Shown here: positions 1-5,438 of the stretch, one piece after another
How positions within the stretch are numbered: position 1 is the stretch's first letter
How the letters are laid out: each line of letters opens with the position of its first letter
NCBI GenBank assembly: GCA_024227975.1
Contig: JAAETV010000074.1
Location: forward strand, 1 to 6,864
Reading direction: 5' to 3'
From: Actinomycetes bacterium
GTDB taxonomy: Bacteria > Actinomycetota > Acidimicrobiia > Acidimicrobiales > SZUA-35
DNA length: 6,864 bases
Notes under the pieces: generated by a model
What the model saw: the letters and a program-made list of their open reading frames with translations, nothing else
The model's database searches: none
What the model was told of the DNA's origin: nothing
Program-made: the position numbers and the translations under genes

Positions 1-474
1 AGCAACGACGGCTGCGACGTCATCTGGGGATCACTGCCAGAAACGGCAACCGCTGACACGGGACCGGCCCCGACGCTCACCGGGCTGCGAGCCGGTAGGC
101 ACACTTGCTTCGACCGGATGGTGGTCGAGTTCGAGGGTGAGATTTCGGGCTACGACGTGTCCTACGTTGACGAAGTGTTGGCCCAGGGATCGGGACACCT
201 GATCAGCCTCGACGGGGGGGCCGACCTTCAGGTAATCACCTGGGCCCCGGCCTACGATGACAGCGGATCGTCCACCTACAACCCAGCCGATCCAACCAAC
301 GCCGTCAACGTCAGCGGCTATCAGACGCTCCGTCAGGTCCATTTCGGCAACAGCTTCGAGGGCCAGTCCCTGATCGGAGTTGGGGTCAGGGCTCGGCTTC
401 CGTTCCGGACCTTCGTTCTCGATGGACCTGGTGACGGCTCACGGCTCGTCGTCGACATCGCTCACAGCTGGTAG
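1..474 (+). CDS. AMIN-like domain secreted protein, C-terminal part (5' end outside window)
   Basis: The reading frame is open from the first base to the TAG at 472-474, giving 157 residues and no start, so the N-terminus, where a signal peptide or lipobox would lie, is outside the window. The visible part matches the AMIN-like domain I know from actinobacterial secreted proteins and lipoproteins: 'WGSLPETA' near the start, then 'RAGRHTCFDRMVVEFEG', 'YVDEVLAQGSG', 'APAYDD', 'SGYQTLRQVHFG', 'SFEGQSLIGVGVRARLPFR' and the ending 'DGPGDGSRLVVDIAHSW'. The domain runs to the stop codon, so the C-terminus is intact. AMIN domains are generally associated with the cell envelope or peptidoglycan; the role of the actinobacterial AMIN-like proteins is not established. 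A strong palindrome 53 bp downstream separates it from the next transcription unit. Confidence 0.85.
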   Translation, partial: SNDGCDVIWGSLPETATADTGPAPTLTGLRAGRHTCFDRMVVEFEGEISGYDVSYVDEVLAQGSGHLISLDGGADLQVITWAPAYDDSGSSTYNPADPTNAVNVSGYQTLRQVHFGNSFEGQSLIGVGVRARLPFRTFVLDGPGDGSRLVVDIAHSW

Positions 475-527
475 GCGCCGACAAGGTGCCTCTCGTAGGC
501 ACCCCAATCATCTGAAGAATCGTGTGG

Positions 528-557
528 ACGAGCCTGGGTCGATCGACCCAGGCTCGT
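528..557 (+). terminator. Perfect 30-bp palindrome, probable terminator hairpin
   Basis: The arms ACGAGCCTGGGTCGA (528-542) and TCGACCCAGGCTCGT (543-557) are exact reverse complements. In RNA this gives a GC-rich hairpin of about 13 bp closed by a GATC tetraloop. It lies 53 bp after the stop of the AMIN-like gene and before the likely promoter of the next unit, where a terminator is expected. There is no U-tract, only TTGGGTGACCTTTCCC, so it would be the U-less type proposed for actinobacteria. A dyad-symmetric protein-binding site is the alternative. Confidence 0.6.
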
Positions 558-573
558 TGGGTGACCTTTCCCA

Positions 574-602
574 TGGACCTGCGACCTGGACAAACGTATA
601 TT
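574..602 (+). promoter_or_regulatory. Candidate sigma70-type promoter for the YLSY/ApbE cluster
   Basis: TGGACC (574-579, 4 of 6 bases of TTGACA) and TATATT (597-602, 5 of 6 of TATAAT) are separated by exactly 17 bp. The -10 element sits in the only clearly AT-rich patch of this GC-rich intergenic region. Transcription would start near 608-610, giving a leader of about 264 nt before the ATG at 873. It lies after the palindromic terminator and before the structured leader, the expected order for an independent unit. No other pair in the region has comparable matches and spacing. Confidence 0.5.
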
Positions 603-659
603 TCCGAAGTTTTTCGGCCTGACGACAAACCCATTGCGGCCACAGCACCGTTTAGGTAA

Positions 660-861
660 TTGATGGCGAGTAGAGAGTGCTATGCGCGTAGGCGACTTGG
701 GTGGGTTCGGCGACATCAGGCGAACGCATTTGGGAACCTGACTCTCTGGGCTGTACCCGCCATCAACTGACCACCTGGTCATCAGTTGATCGGATGCCGG
801 CCGGCGCCCGATCGACCGCAGTACCTACCGGCCATTCATTGGGGCACGCCAAGACAACTGG
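660..861 (+). ncRNA. Candidate cis-regulatory leader RNA (riboswitch-like), no known class recognised
   Basis: The leader holds several exact complementary segments. Stem A pairs TTGATGGCG (660-668) with CGCCATCAA (758-766), 9 bp. Just inside it AGAGAGT (672-678) pairs with ACTCTCT (741-747). The enclosed core can form ATGC (682-685)/GCAT (726-729) next to GTTCG (705-709)/CGAAC (721-725), with a possible pseudoknot CAGG (717-720)/CCTG (737-740). Stem B pairs ATCAACTGA (762-770) with TCAGTTGAT (782-790) and shares 762-766 with stem A, so A and B exclude each other. Stem C pairs GATCGG (788-793) with CCGATC (808-813) and competes with B. CAGTTG (783-788) can also pair with CAACTG (855-860), which touches the ribosome-binding site GGAAGG (860-865). 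This is the layout of an aptamer with a switching platform. I do not see the conserved motifs of c-di-AMP, c-di-GMP, SAM, cobalamin, TPP or FMN riboswitches. Existence, boundaries and ligand are inferred. Confidence 0.45.
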
Positions 862-872
862 AAGGTTTGTTC

Positions 873-2018
873 ATGAGACGAAGCCGGATGATGTTCATTG
901 CCGCGGCCGTATTGCTGATCCTAGGTAGTGCTTTCACGATTCCTGCCGTAGCTGATCGTGGCTCCCATGCCCCTAGTGGCACATGGGAGCGCGACCTTTT
1001 CGGTACCGGTGAGAGGACAACGGTCGACTATGCAGCCACCGTCGACGGCAAGTCGATGAAGCTGGACCTCGGCGTTTCGGTGCCAGCCTCGGTCACCTAC
1101 GAAGTCGAGTACGACGACGAGGACAAGGGTGACGAGGCCGAAGTCGAGATCAAGTTCCGTCACGGCCGAGGCAAGGCCAAGCTGAAGGTCAAGGCCAAGA
1201 TGGACGACGGCCACCCTGAGGTGAAGTTCGACTTCGAGGGCGACGATGACGATGACGACGATGACGACGATGACGATGACGACAAGCCGCGGCCTCTACC
1301 GACAACGATTCCGGCTGCCGATGGCTCGATTGGCCACCATTCGTGGGACGGTCAGCTCTGTGACGGTCAGGCTTTCACCATCGACTACGCCGTCAGCCGC
1401 GACAGTGTCAAGGTCGACAACGTCGACGGCCCCTCTTCGAGGGTCAAATCGATCAAGCGTGGTGCTCGGGTCTATTTCGATGATGTAGGCGCTCGGATCA
1501 CTCTGACGATGAGCAAGAAGCAGAACCGAGGCCTGAAGATCGACGCCCGACTCGGCCGTTGCGATCAGACCACAGCAACGACCGGCAACACCACGACTAC
1601 GGCCGAGCCGACCACCACAACCTCAAACGAAACCACCACTACGGCCAAGGCCAAGGCCACGACCACTACGGCCAAGGCCACTACCACAAGCACCACGCAG
1701 CCAGTTCCTCAGCCCAAGTACCTGAGCTACAACCTGCCAATCGGTCAGGTCGTGGTGAAGCTGGAGGATCCGGCGGACTCGATGTCACGGTGGGCAACAA
1801 CCAGTTCTGGCTGGGAGTACTACACCGACAAGGACAACGGCAGCACGGTCCGGGTCCTGTTCCGGAACAAAGCCACCGACGAGCAGGCCGAGTTCAGCGC
1901 CACGCTCAGCGGAGGCAATGTGTCGGCATCGTTCAAGCCCGACTCCGGTGGCACCATCACTCCCGCCGCTCCGTCGGTCTCAACCGTCGCCCCGGCCTCG
2001 ACAAAGCCCAGCGGCTGA
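873..2018 (+). CDS. Secreted poly-Asp / Thr-linker protein with C-terminal YLSY domain
   Basis: Function unknown. The 381-residue product starts at ATG 873, chosen because GGAAGG (860-865) precedes it by 7 bp and it places a signal peptide at the N-terminus: basic MRRSR, a hydrophobic stretch around residues 7-22, then a probable cleavage site near 'AVA-DRG' at 27. An in-frame TTG at 786 would add 29 residues that hide the signal. Residues 35-120 are charged and beta-strand-like, 124-137 are 14 consecutive Asp, and 150-230 form a second strand-rich segment with Cys163 and Cys230 that could form a disulfide. Residues 233-281 are a Thr-rich linker, and 283-356 are a domain beginning 'YLSY' that recurs in the gene at 3116-3826. 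I see no LPxTG motif, lipobox or C-terminal membrane helix, so it is probably secreted. The Asp tract suggests cation binding; this is inference. It lies 28 bp before the ApbE gene, likely co-transcribed. Confidence 0.85.
   Translation: MRRSRMMFIAAAVLLILGSAFTIPAVADRGSHAPSGTWERDLFGTGERTTVDYAATVDGKSMKLDLGVSVPASVTYEVEYDDEDKGDEAEVEIKFRHGRGKAKLKVKAKMDDGHPEVKFDFEGDDDDDDDDDDDDDDKPRPLPTTIPAADGSIGHHSWDGQLCDGQAFTIDYAVSRDSVKVDNVDGPSSRVKSIKRGARVYFDDVGARITLTMSKKQNRGLKIDARLGRCDQTTATTGNTTTTAEPTTTTSNETTTTAKAKATTTTAKATTTSTTQPVPQPKYLSYNLPIGQVVVKLEDPADSMSRWATTSSGWEYYTDKDNGSTVRVLFRNKATDEQAEFSATLSGGNVSASFKPDSGGTITPAAPSVSTVAPASTKPSG
1242..1283 (+). repeat. GAC/GAT run encoding 14 aspartates
   Basis: Fourteen consecutive Asp codons mix GAC and GAT irregularly (residues 124-137 of the secreted protein). 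The mixture shows the run is not a pure trinucleotide array, which fits selection for an acidic tract, although slippage could still change its length. It separates the two strand-rich N-terminal segments. Confidence 0.9.
1635..1680 (+). repeat. 19-bp direct repeat in the Thr-rich linker
   Basis: ACCACTACGGCCAAGGCCA occurs identically at 1635-1653 and 1662-1680, offset by 27 bp (nine codons), and encodes the repeated TTAKA-type units of the linker. The offset keeps the reading frame, so recombination or slippage here would lengthen or shorten the linker without breaking the gene. Confidence 0.85.
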
Positions 2019-2046
2019 TCAAGCCAGAGGGGCAGAGTAGCTAGCT

Positions 2047-3048
2047 ATGCACAGCGATCTATCGTTCAAAGCAATGGGCTGCCAATCCCGAGTGGTCGTC
2101 AACGGTGCCGACCACGAAGGACTGGCAACCTGGGCTGTAGACCGCATTGCGCAGCTGGAATCGATGTGGAGTCGCTTCCGACCCGACAGCGAGATCTCAG
2201 CTCTCAATCGCAACCCCGGTCAGATGACGTCCGTATCGCCGGAAACCTTCGCCCTGATCGAACACGCCATCGAGGCGTGGGAGGTGACGGGGCGCCGGTT
2301 CGATCCGACGATGCTGACTGAGCTGGTCGAGCATGGCTACGACAGGACCCACACCGAGTTAGCTCCTCCCAAGGCGGCCTCATGGCAGCCGGTAGGCGGA
2401 GCACCTAGTGCTGGTCCAACCGGGTTGAGCCGGCTGCGCCCGGCCTCGGACCTCCTCGCCGAGTCCGAGGTCGGGCCCCGGCCCGAATCCCGAGCCGGCG
2501 AGATCGTCCTTGTCCCGGCGTTGCCGGCCGTGATGCTGCCCGAGGGTGTATCAATCGATCCCGGCGGAATCGGCAAGGGACTAGCGGCTGACATTGTCGC
2601 CTCAGAGCTGGTCGAACAGGGGGCCGATGGAGCCCTCGTCGATCTAGGCGGAGACCTGCGGGTCATCGGCGAGCACCCCGACGGTGGGTCCGCCTGGCCC
2701 GTGATCGTTGATCCTGAGGTTCCAGGCATCGAGGGCTACCAGGTCGGGTTGGCCGACGGTGGCATTGCTACCAGCAGCCAGCTCGGGCGCCGCTGGAGCA
2801 CCGAGACCGGTGATCGTCATCACCTCCTCGACCCTCGCGATGGCAAGCCGAGCGCCTCACCGGCGGCGGCCGTCGTCGTAGCCGGTGGAGCTGCCTGGCA
2901 AGCCGAAGTGGTCGCCAAAGCCGCCCTGCTCGCCGGATTCGAGGCCGGTTGCCGCCTTATCACCGACAATGGTTCGGTCGGCCTCTTGCTCGGCTTCGAC
3001 GGGACCACCCACGATGCTGGCCTTCTCAATGCGGCCGCGCTGGTGTGA
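2047..3048 (+). CDS. apbE-like: ApbE-family FAD:protein FMN transferase-like protein
   Basis: ApbE enzymes transfer FMN from FAD to Thr/Ser of target proteins, usually in extracytoplasmic electron transfer. This 333-residue protein shows the family landmarks in order: 'FKAMGC' (7-12), 'SRFRPDSEISALNR' (42-55), 'RFDPT' (84-88), 'GYDRT' (97-101), 'DPGGIGKGLAAD' (171-182), 'GALVDLGGDLRVIG' (195-208), 'GGIATSSQLGRRW' (238-250) and 'HHLLDPRDGKP' (258-268). The start ATG 2047 keeps the conserved 'F-x-AMG'; AGAGGGG at 2026-2032 is a rather distant ribosome-binding site. There is no signal peptide or lipobox, unlike many bacterial ApbE proteins. The late metal-site motif, usually D...T, is here 'AEVVAKA' (Glu287, Lys291), a variant I associate with actinobacteria. 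Between FDPT and DPGG the protein is about 20 residues longer than typical; the extra part covers a DNA hairpin. Flavinylating activity is likely but not certain; the substrate is not identified. Confidence 0.88.
   Translation: MHSDLSFKAMGCQSRVVVNGADHEGLATWAVDRIAQLESMWSRFRPDSEISALNRNPGQMTSVSPETFALIEHAIEAWEVTGRRFDPTMLTELVEHGYDRTHTELAPPKAASWQPVGGAPSAGPTGLSRLRPASDLLAESEVGPRPESRAGEIVLVPALPAVMLPEGVSIDPGGIGKGLAADIVASELVEQGADGALVDLGGDLRVIGEHPDGGSAWPVIVDPEVPGIEGYQVGLADGGIATSSQLGRRWSTETGDRHHLLDPRDGKPSASPAAAVVVAGGAAWQAEVVAKAALLAGFEAGCRLITDNGSVGLLLGFDGTTHDAGLLNAAALV
2438..2476 (+). repeat. 14-bp inverted repeat inside the apbE-like gene
   Basis: GCCCGGCCTCGGAC (2438-2451) and GTCCGAGGTCGGGC (2463-2476) pair over 14 positions with one G-T wobble and an 11-nt loop. 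It encodes part of a non-conserved Arg/Glu/Pro-rich loop (about residues 131-144), where this protein is longer than usual ApbE proteins. It may be an inserted palindromic element or a chance GC-rich hairpin. Confidence 0.7.
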
Positions 3049-3067
3049 CGATGACCTACGGTCACAC
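3043..3067 (+). promoter_or_regulatory. Inverted repeat over the apbE-like stop codon, possible operator or weak terminator
   Basis: GTGTGAC (3043-3049) and GTCACAC (3061-3067) are exact reverse complements with an 11-nt spacer; nested inside is TGACC-TAC-GGTCA (3052-3064). The repeat overlaps the apbE stop codon (3046-3048) and lies about 50 bp before the next start. It could be an operator, an intra-operon attenuator or an mRNA stability element; the two hairpins cannot both form fully. Confidence 0.3.
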
Positions 3068-3115
3068 AACCGGCTATCCTCAACCCGGGGTTCCAACGAT
3101 GAGCAAGGTTATGGC

Positions 3116-3826
3116 ATGACGACGGGCTTCACCCTGACCCAAACGCACCTCACTATCACCGGCACCGTGCTGGCTGCGATAGGCCTCAACCTCGGGGTCA
3201 TCAACCTGGCCAAGCCCGACCCTGTGGTCATCCCAGCCGAGACCGCAGCCGGAGTTACCCCTGCTGACGCCGCCACCGACCCGGTGGCCACAGATCCTGG
3301 CGTCGACCCGGCGGCCGCAGACGTCGCCGCCACCGATCCGGCGGCCGGAGACCAGACTGCCGAGACCGCAGCCGATCCTGTGGCCGCAGACCCCGGAGCG
3401 GACGATGGTGCCCCTGGCGTCGATCCGGCGTCAACATCAGCTGATCCGGCCAATCCGGCCGCCACAAATCCACCGGCAGGGCCAACGGCCGCTCCCACGA
3501 CCACCAATGGCTCCGGCACGGGCCAGACGCCAACATCTTCGACCACGTCCGGAGGATCGACCTCATCGAGCCCGCCCGGCCCACCAGCCAGATACCTCAG
3601 CTACGACTTCGACACGGTCGGCGCAGTGACAGTTGCCTTCCACGACGAGCGGGAAGTCAACGTCCGCTCGATCGCCCCCCAAGCCTCCTGGACCTACGAG
3701 CTGGTCGTCGACGGGCCAAACGCGGTCCGTGTCACGTTCACCTCGACGACCGACAGCCAGATGGCAGAGTTTCTGGCAACCATCGTCGATGGGGAGCTCC
3801 AGGTCGTTTTCGACTGGGTTCAGTAG
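3116..3826 (+). CDS. Membrane-anchored Ala/Asp/Pro-stalk protein with C-terminal YLSY domain
   Basis: Function unknown. The ATG at 3116 has AAGG (3105-3108) 7 bp upstream and gives 236 residues. The frame is open back to 2885 inside apbE, but that part is an overlap shadow and the chosen start puts a hydrophobic segment (about 13-32) at the N-terminus, reading as a signal anchor or uncleaved signal peptide. Residues 34-123 are an Ala/Asp/Pro-rich low-complexity stalk with DPA, DPG and DPV units, 124-158 a Thr/Ser/Gly/Pro linker, and 159-236 a compact strand-rich domain. That domain starts 'RYLSY' and contains 'VRVTF' and 'AEFLAT', aligning nearly without gaps to the C-terminus of the protein at 873-2018 ('KYLSY', 'VRVLF', 'AEFSAT'). 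It lies 67 bp after the apbE-like gene on the same strand and probably shares its transcript. The predicted picture is a small globular domain held away from the membrane by a stalk. Confidence 0.85.
   Translation: MTTGFTLTQTHLTITGTVLAAIGLNLGVINLAKPDPVVIPAETAAGVTPADAATDPVATDPGVDPAAADVAATDPAAGDQTAETAADPVAADPGADDGAPGVDPASTSADPANPAATNPPAGPTAAPTTTNGSGTGQTPTSSTTSGGSTSSSPPGPPARYLSYDFDTVGAVTVAFHDEREVNVRSIAPQASWTYELVVDGPNAVRVTFTSTTDSQMAEFLATIVDGELQVVFDWVQ
3257..3484 (+). repeat. Degenerate Ala/Asp/Pro-encoding repeats
   Basis: Imperfect units such as GCCGCCACCGACCCGGTGGCC and its variants recur across this stretch and encode the A-x-DP-type stalk (about residues 48-123). The repeats vary in third codon positions and in length, so the stalk seems to have grown by old duplications. 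The bias also opens a long antisense frame that I do not regard as a gene. Confidence 0.65.
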
Positions 3827-3835
3827 CCCGGGAGT

Positions 3836-3849
3836 CGGCGGAGCCGCCG
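3836..3849. terminator. Short GC hairpin between convergent genes
   Basis: CGGCGG (3836-3841) and CCGCCG (3844-3849) form a compact stem in the 31-bp gap between the convergent stop codons at 3826 and 3860. Its place suits a bidirectional terminator, but there is no U-tract on either side and the loop is very small. Confidence 0.35.
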
Positions 3850-3857
3850 TTGGCCGC

Positions 3858-4598
3858 TCAAGCCATGATCCAGCCACCGTCGACATTGAGGGTCTGGCCG
3901 GTGATGAACGACGATTCCGGCCCGACCAGGAAGGACACGGCGGCGGCGATGTCGGAGAGCTTGCCCCGACGCTTCAACGCTTGGGATTCGATGATCCGTT
4001 GAGAGTAGGCCTCGGGGTCAGGATGCATCTCCTCGGCTCGGGTGGGGAAGGCACCGGGGGCGACACAGTTCACCCGGATCTCGTGGGGGCCGAGCTCGGT
4101 GGCCAAGGCCCGAGTGAAGGTGGCGGCTGCACCCTTCGTCGTCGCATAGGGGACCATTTCGGCCCAGCCACCGTGTTGGGTGATCGAGCCGATGTTGACG
4201 ATGGCGCCCCCACGGTTGGCGCTGCGCATTAGTCGTACAGCGGCTTGGGCGGCAAAGAAGTAGGCCCGCTGGTTGATCGTGATCGCATCGTCGTATTCCT
4301 CCGGCGTGACATCGAGGAACGGACCGGCTGGGAAGATGGCGGCATTGTTGACGAGGATGTGCACTGGGCCCAGAGTGGCCTCCGCCTCGGCCATGGCTGT
4401 TTCAATAGTGGCCTCGTGGCGGAGATCGATCACATAGGGGCGGGAAGTTCCTTTGGCCTCGGTGATGAGCCCACATGTTCGTTCGGCCTCAGAGCCGTCG
4501 ATGTCGACGACTGCGACCGGGTGCCCGTCGCCTGCTAGTCGGATAGCTATGGCCCGGCCCAGGCCTCCCCCGGCCCCGGTGACAAATGCGGTCGACAT
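3858..4598 (-). CDS. Short-chain dehydrogenase/reductase (SDR family), probably NAD-dependent
   Basis: A classical SDR oxidoreductase of 246 residues, the usual length. The start at 4598 is preferred over an upstream in-frame ATG at 4631 because it begins directly with 'MSTAFVTGAGGGLG' and has a GGGGAG ribosome-binding site just upstream. Landmarks: TGxxxGxG at residues 7-14, Asp32 at the end of the second strand ('VVDID', favouring NAD over NADP), 'NNAA' at 84-87, Asn109, catalytic Ser138, Tyr151 and Lys155 ('YATTK'), 'PG' at 181-182, and the C-terminal 'FITGQTLNVDGGW'. All residues of the Asn-Ser-Tyr-Lys tetrad are present, so it should be active. The substrate cannot be told from sequence; 3-oxoacyl-ACP reductase-like and sugar or alcohol dehydrogenases all share this pattern. 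It is divergent from the methyltransferase gene (71 bp apart) and convergent with the YLSY gene. Confidence 0.93.
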   Translation of the reverse strand: MSTAFVTGAGGGLGRAIAIRLAGDGHPVAVVDIDGSEAERTCGLITEAKGTSRPYVIDLRHEATIETAMAEAEATLGPVHILVNNAAIFPAGPFLDVTPEEYDDAITINQRAYFFAAQAAVRLMRSANRGGAIVNIGSITQHGGWAEMVPYATTKGAAATFTRALATELGPHEIRVNCVAPGAFPTRAEEMHPDPEAYSQRIIESQALKRRGKLSDIAAAVSFLVGPESSFITGQTLNVDGGWIMA

Positions 4599-4641
4599 CT
4601 TCACTCCCCTCACTCCGCGGTCTCGATGCATTCTGGGTCTC

Positions 4642-4650
4642 TGCTACCGT
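4642..4650 (+). promoter_or_regulatory. Possible extended -10 element for the methyltransferase gene
   Basis: TGCTACCGT fits the extended -10 pattern TGnTAnnnT, 19 bp before the chosen ATG, in the 71-bp divergent gap. No good -35 is seen upstream (TCGATG at 4623-4628 matches only 3 of 6). Transcription would begin about 13 nt before the start codon. Confidence 0.3.
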
Positions 4651-4669
4651 CGGCGGCCGAGGGAATGCT

Positions 4670-5416
4670 ATGGCCCGCACGATCCAGACTATGGACGATG
4701 TCCTCCGGCTACTCGACTCGTTCTTTGACGACGACGCGGACCGTTGGACCGAAACCGGTGCGCCTTGGTGGGACGCCTTCTACCACGACCGCGGACGGGA
4801 TATCCCCTTCTTCCGAAATGCCCCCGACGAATCCCTGGTTGGGTGGTACCAGGGTGGCTCGCTTGGTGCCACTAGAGGTCAGCGGGCACTCGACCTCGGC
4901 TGCGGGCCCGGCCGCAACGCCATCTGGCTGGCCCAGCAGGGATACCAGGTCGATGCCATCGACCTGTCACCCGCCGCCATCAGGTGGGCACAGGAGCGGG
5001 CTGAAGCGGCTCAAGTGGAGGTCAACTTCATCCAGGACAGCATCTTCGAGTGGCGACTACCTGAGCATCGCTACGACCTCGTCTATGACTCCGGGTGCTT
5101 TCATCATCTTCCCCCGCACCGGCGGATCAGCTACCGAGCCCTACTCGAAGGCACCCTCGCCCCCGACGGTGCTCTCGGCCTGGCCTGCTTCGCGGCCGGA
5201 GCCATGGGCTCGGAGGTACCCGACAGGGACCTGTATCAGGAAGGCAGCCTCTCCGGCGGACTGGCCTACACCGAAGATGAGCTGCGCACGATCTTCGACT
5301 GGTTGAGAACTATCGAGCTGCGCCGAATGCAGAAGCTCCCCACCAATGCCGAGACCTTCGGCCAGTCGTTCTTGTGGGCTGCCCTCTTCCGCCATCACCC
5401 TTCCCCGGGACACTAG
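4670..5416 (+). CDS. Class I SAM-dependent methyltransferase
   Basis: A 248-residue methyltransferase with a Rossmann-like SAM fold. Motif I is 'ALDLGCGPG' (73-81), the SAM ribose-binding acidic residue is Asp98 in 'VDAIDLS', and 'YDLVYDSGCFHHLPPH' (135-150) is the motif IV region. The N-terminus 'MDDVLRLLDSFFDD...WWDAFYHDR...PFF' and the C-terminal 'LRRMQKLP...FGQSFLWAALF' fit a family I associate with actinobacteria, annotated only as class I methyltransferase. ATG 4670 is chosen because GAGGGA (4659-4664) lies 5 bp upstream; the frame extends to 4586, but this would overlap the divergent SDR start. A second ATG at 4691 (residue 8) is also possible. The substrate is unknown; the form of motif I and the 'FHHLP' motif point to a small-molecule rather than rRNA enzyme. 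The stop lies 13 bp from the convergent oxidoreductase gene. Confidence 0.9.
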   Translation: MARTIQTMDDVLRLLDSFFDDDADRWTETGAPWWDAFYHDRGRDIPFFRNAPDESLVGWYQGGSLGATRGQRALDLGCGPGRNAIWLAQQGYQVDAIDLSPAAIRWAQERAEAAQVEVNFIQDSIFEWRLPEHRYDLVYDSGCFHHLPPHRRISYRALLEGTLAPDGALGLACFAAGAMGSEVPDRDLYQEGSLSGGLAYTEDELRTIFDWLRTIELRRMQKLPTNAETFGQSFLWAALFRHHPSPGH

Positions 5417-5438
5417 GCGTACCCTCTGGCTAGGCGTA
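5413..5438. repeat. CTAGGCGTA direct repeat at two convergent stop codons
   Basis: CTAGGCGTA occurs at 5413-5421 and 5430-5438. The first copy carries the methyltransferase TAG on the + strand, the second carries the oxidoreductase stop read on the - strand. The 13-bp gap between the genes leaves no room for a conventional terminator hairpin. Confidence 0.6.

Noticed and set aside
615..790. Known riboswitch class (c-di-AMP ydaO or c-di-GMP-I)
   Set aside because: Short likenesses such as GTAGGCG (689-695) and TAGGTA (653-658) occur, but the other conserved blocks, such as GGTGAATC for ydaO or GACGCAAAGCC for c-di-GMP-I, are absent or in the wrong order.
786..872. Upstream TTG start adding 29 residues to the poly-Asp protein
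   Set aside because: It has no ribosome-binding site, lies inside the leader hairpins, and would bury a clean signal peptide that starts at the ATG at 873.
3109..3546. Antisense open frame of 145 codons opposite the stalk-protein gene
   Set aside because: It mirrors the Ala/Asp/Pro repeat codons of the + strand gene, has low-complexity Ser/Ala/Gly/Pro content and no recognisable domain.
873..3826. Canonical ApbE flavinylation motif (SGA[ST] type) in the YLSY proteins
   Set aside because: Only loose matches are present, 'TSSGW' near residue 310 of the first protein and 'TSGGST' in the linker of the second; neither fits the motif.
4653..5306. Overlapping + strand frame within the methyltransferase gene
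   Set aside because: It encodes a Ser/Pro/Arg-rich sequence without motifs, typical of a shifted frame in GC-rich DNA, while the other frame has a full SAM-binding fold.
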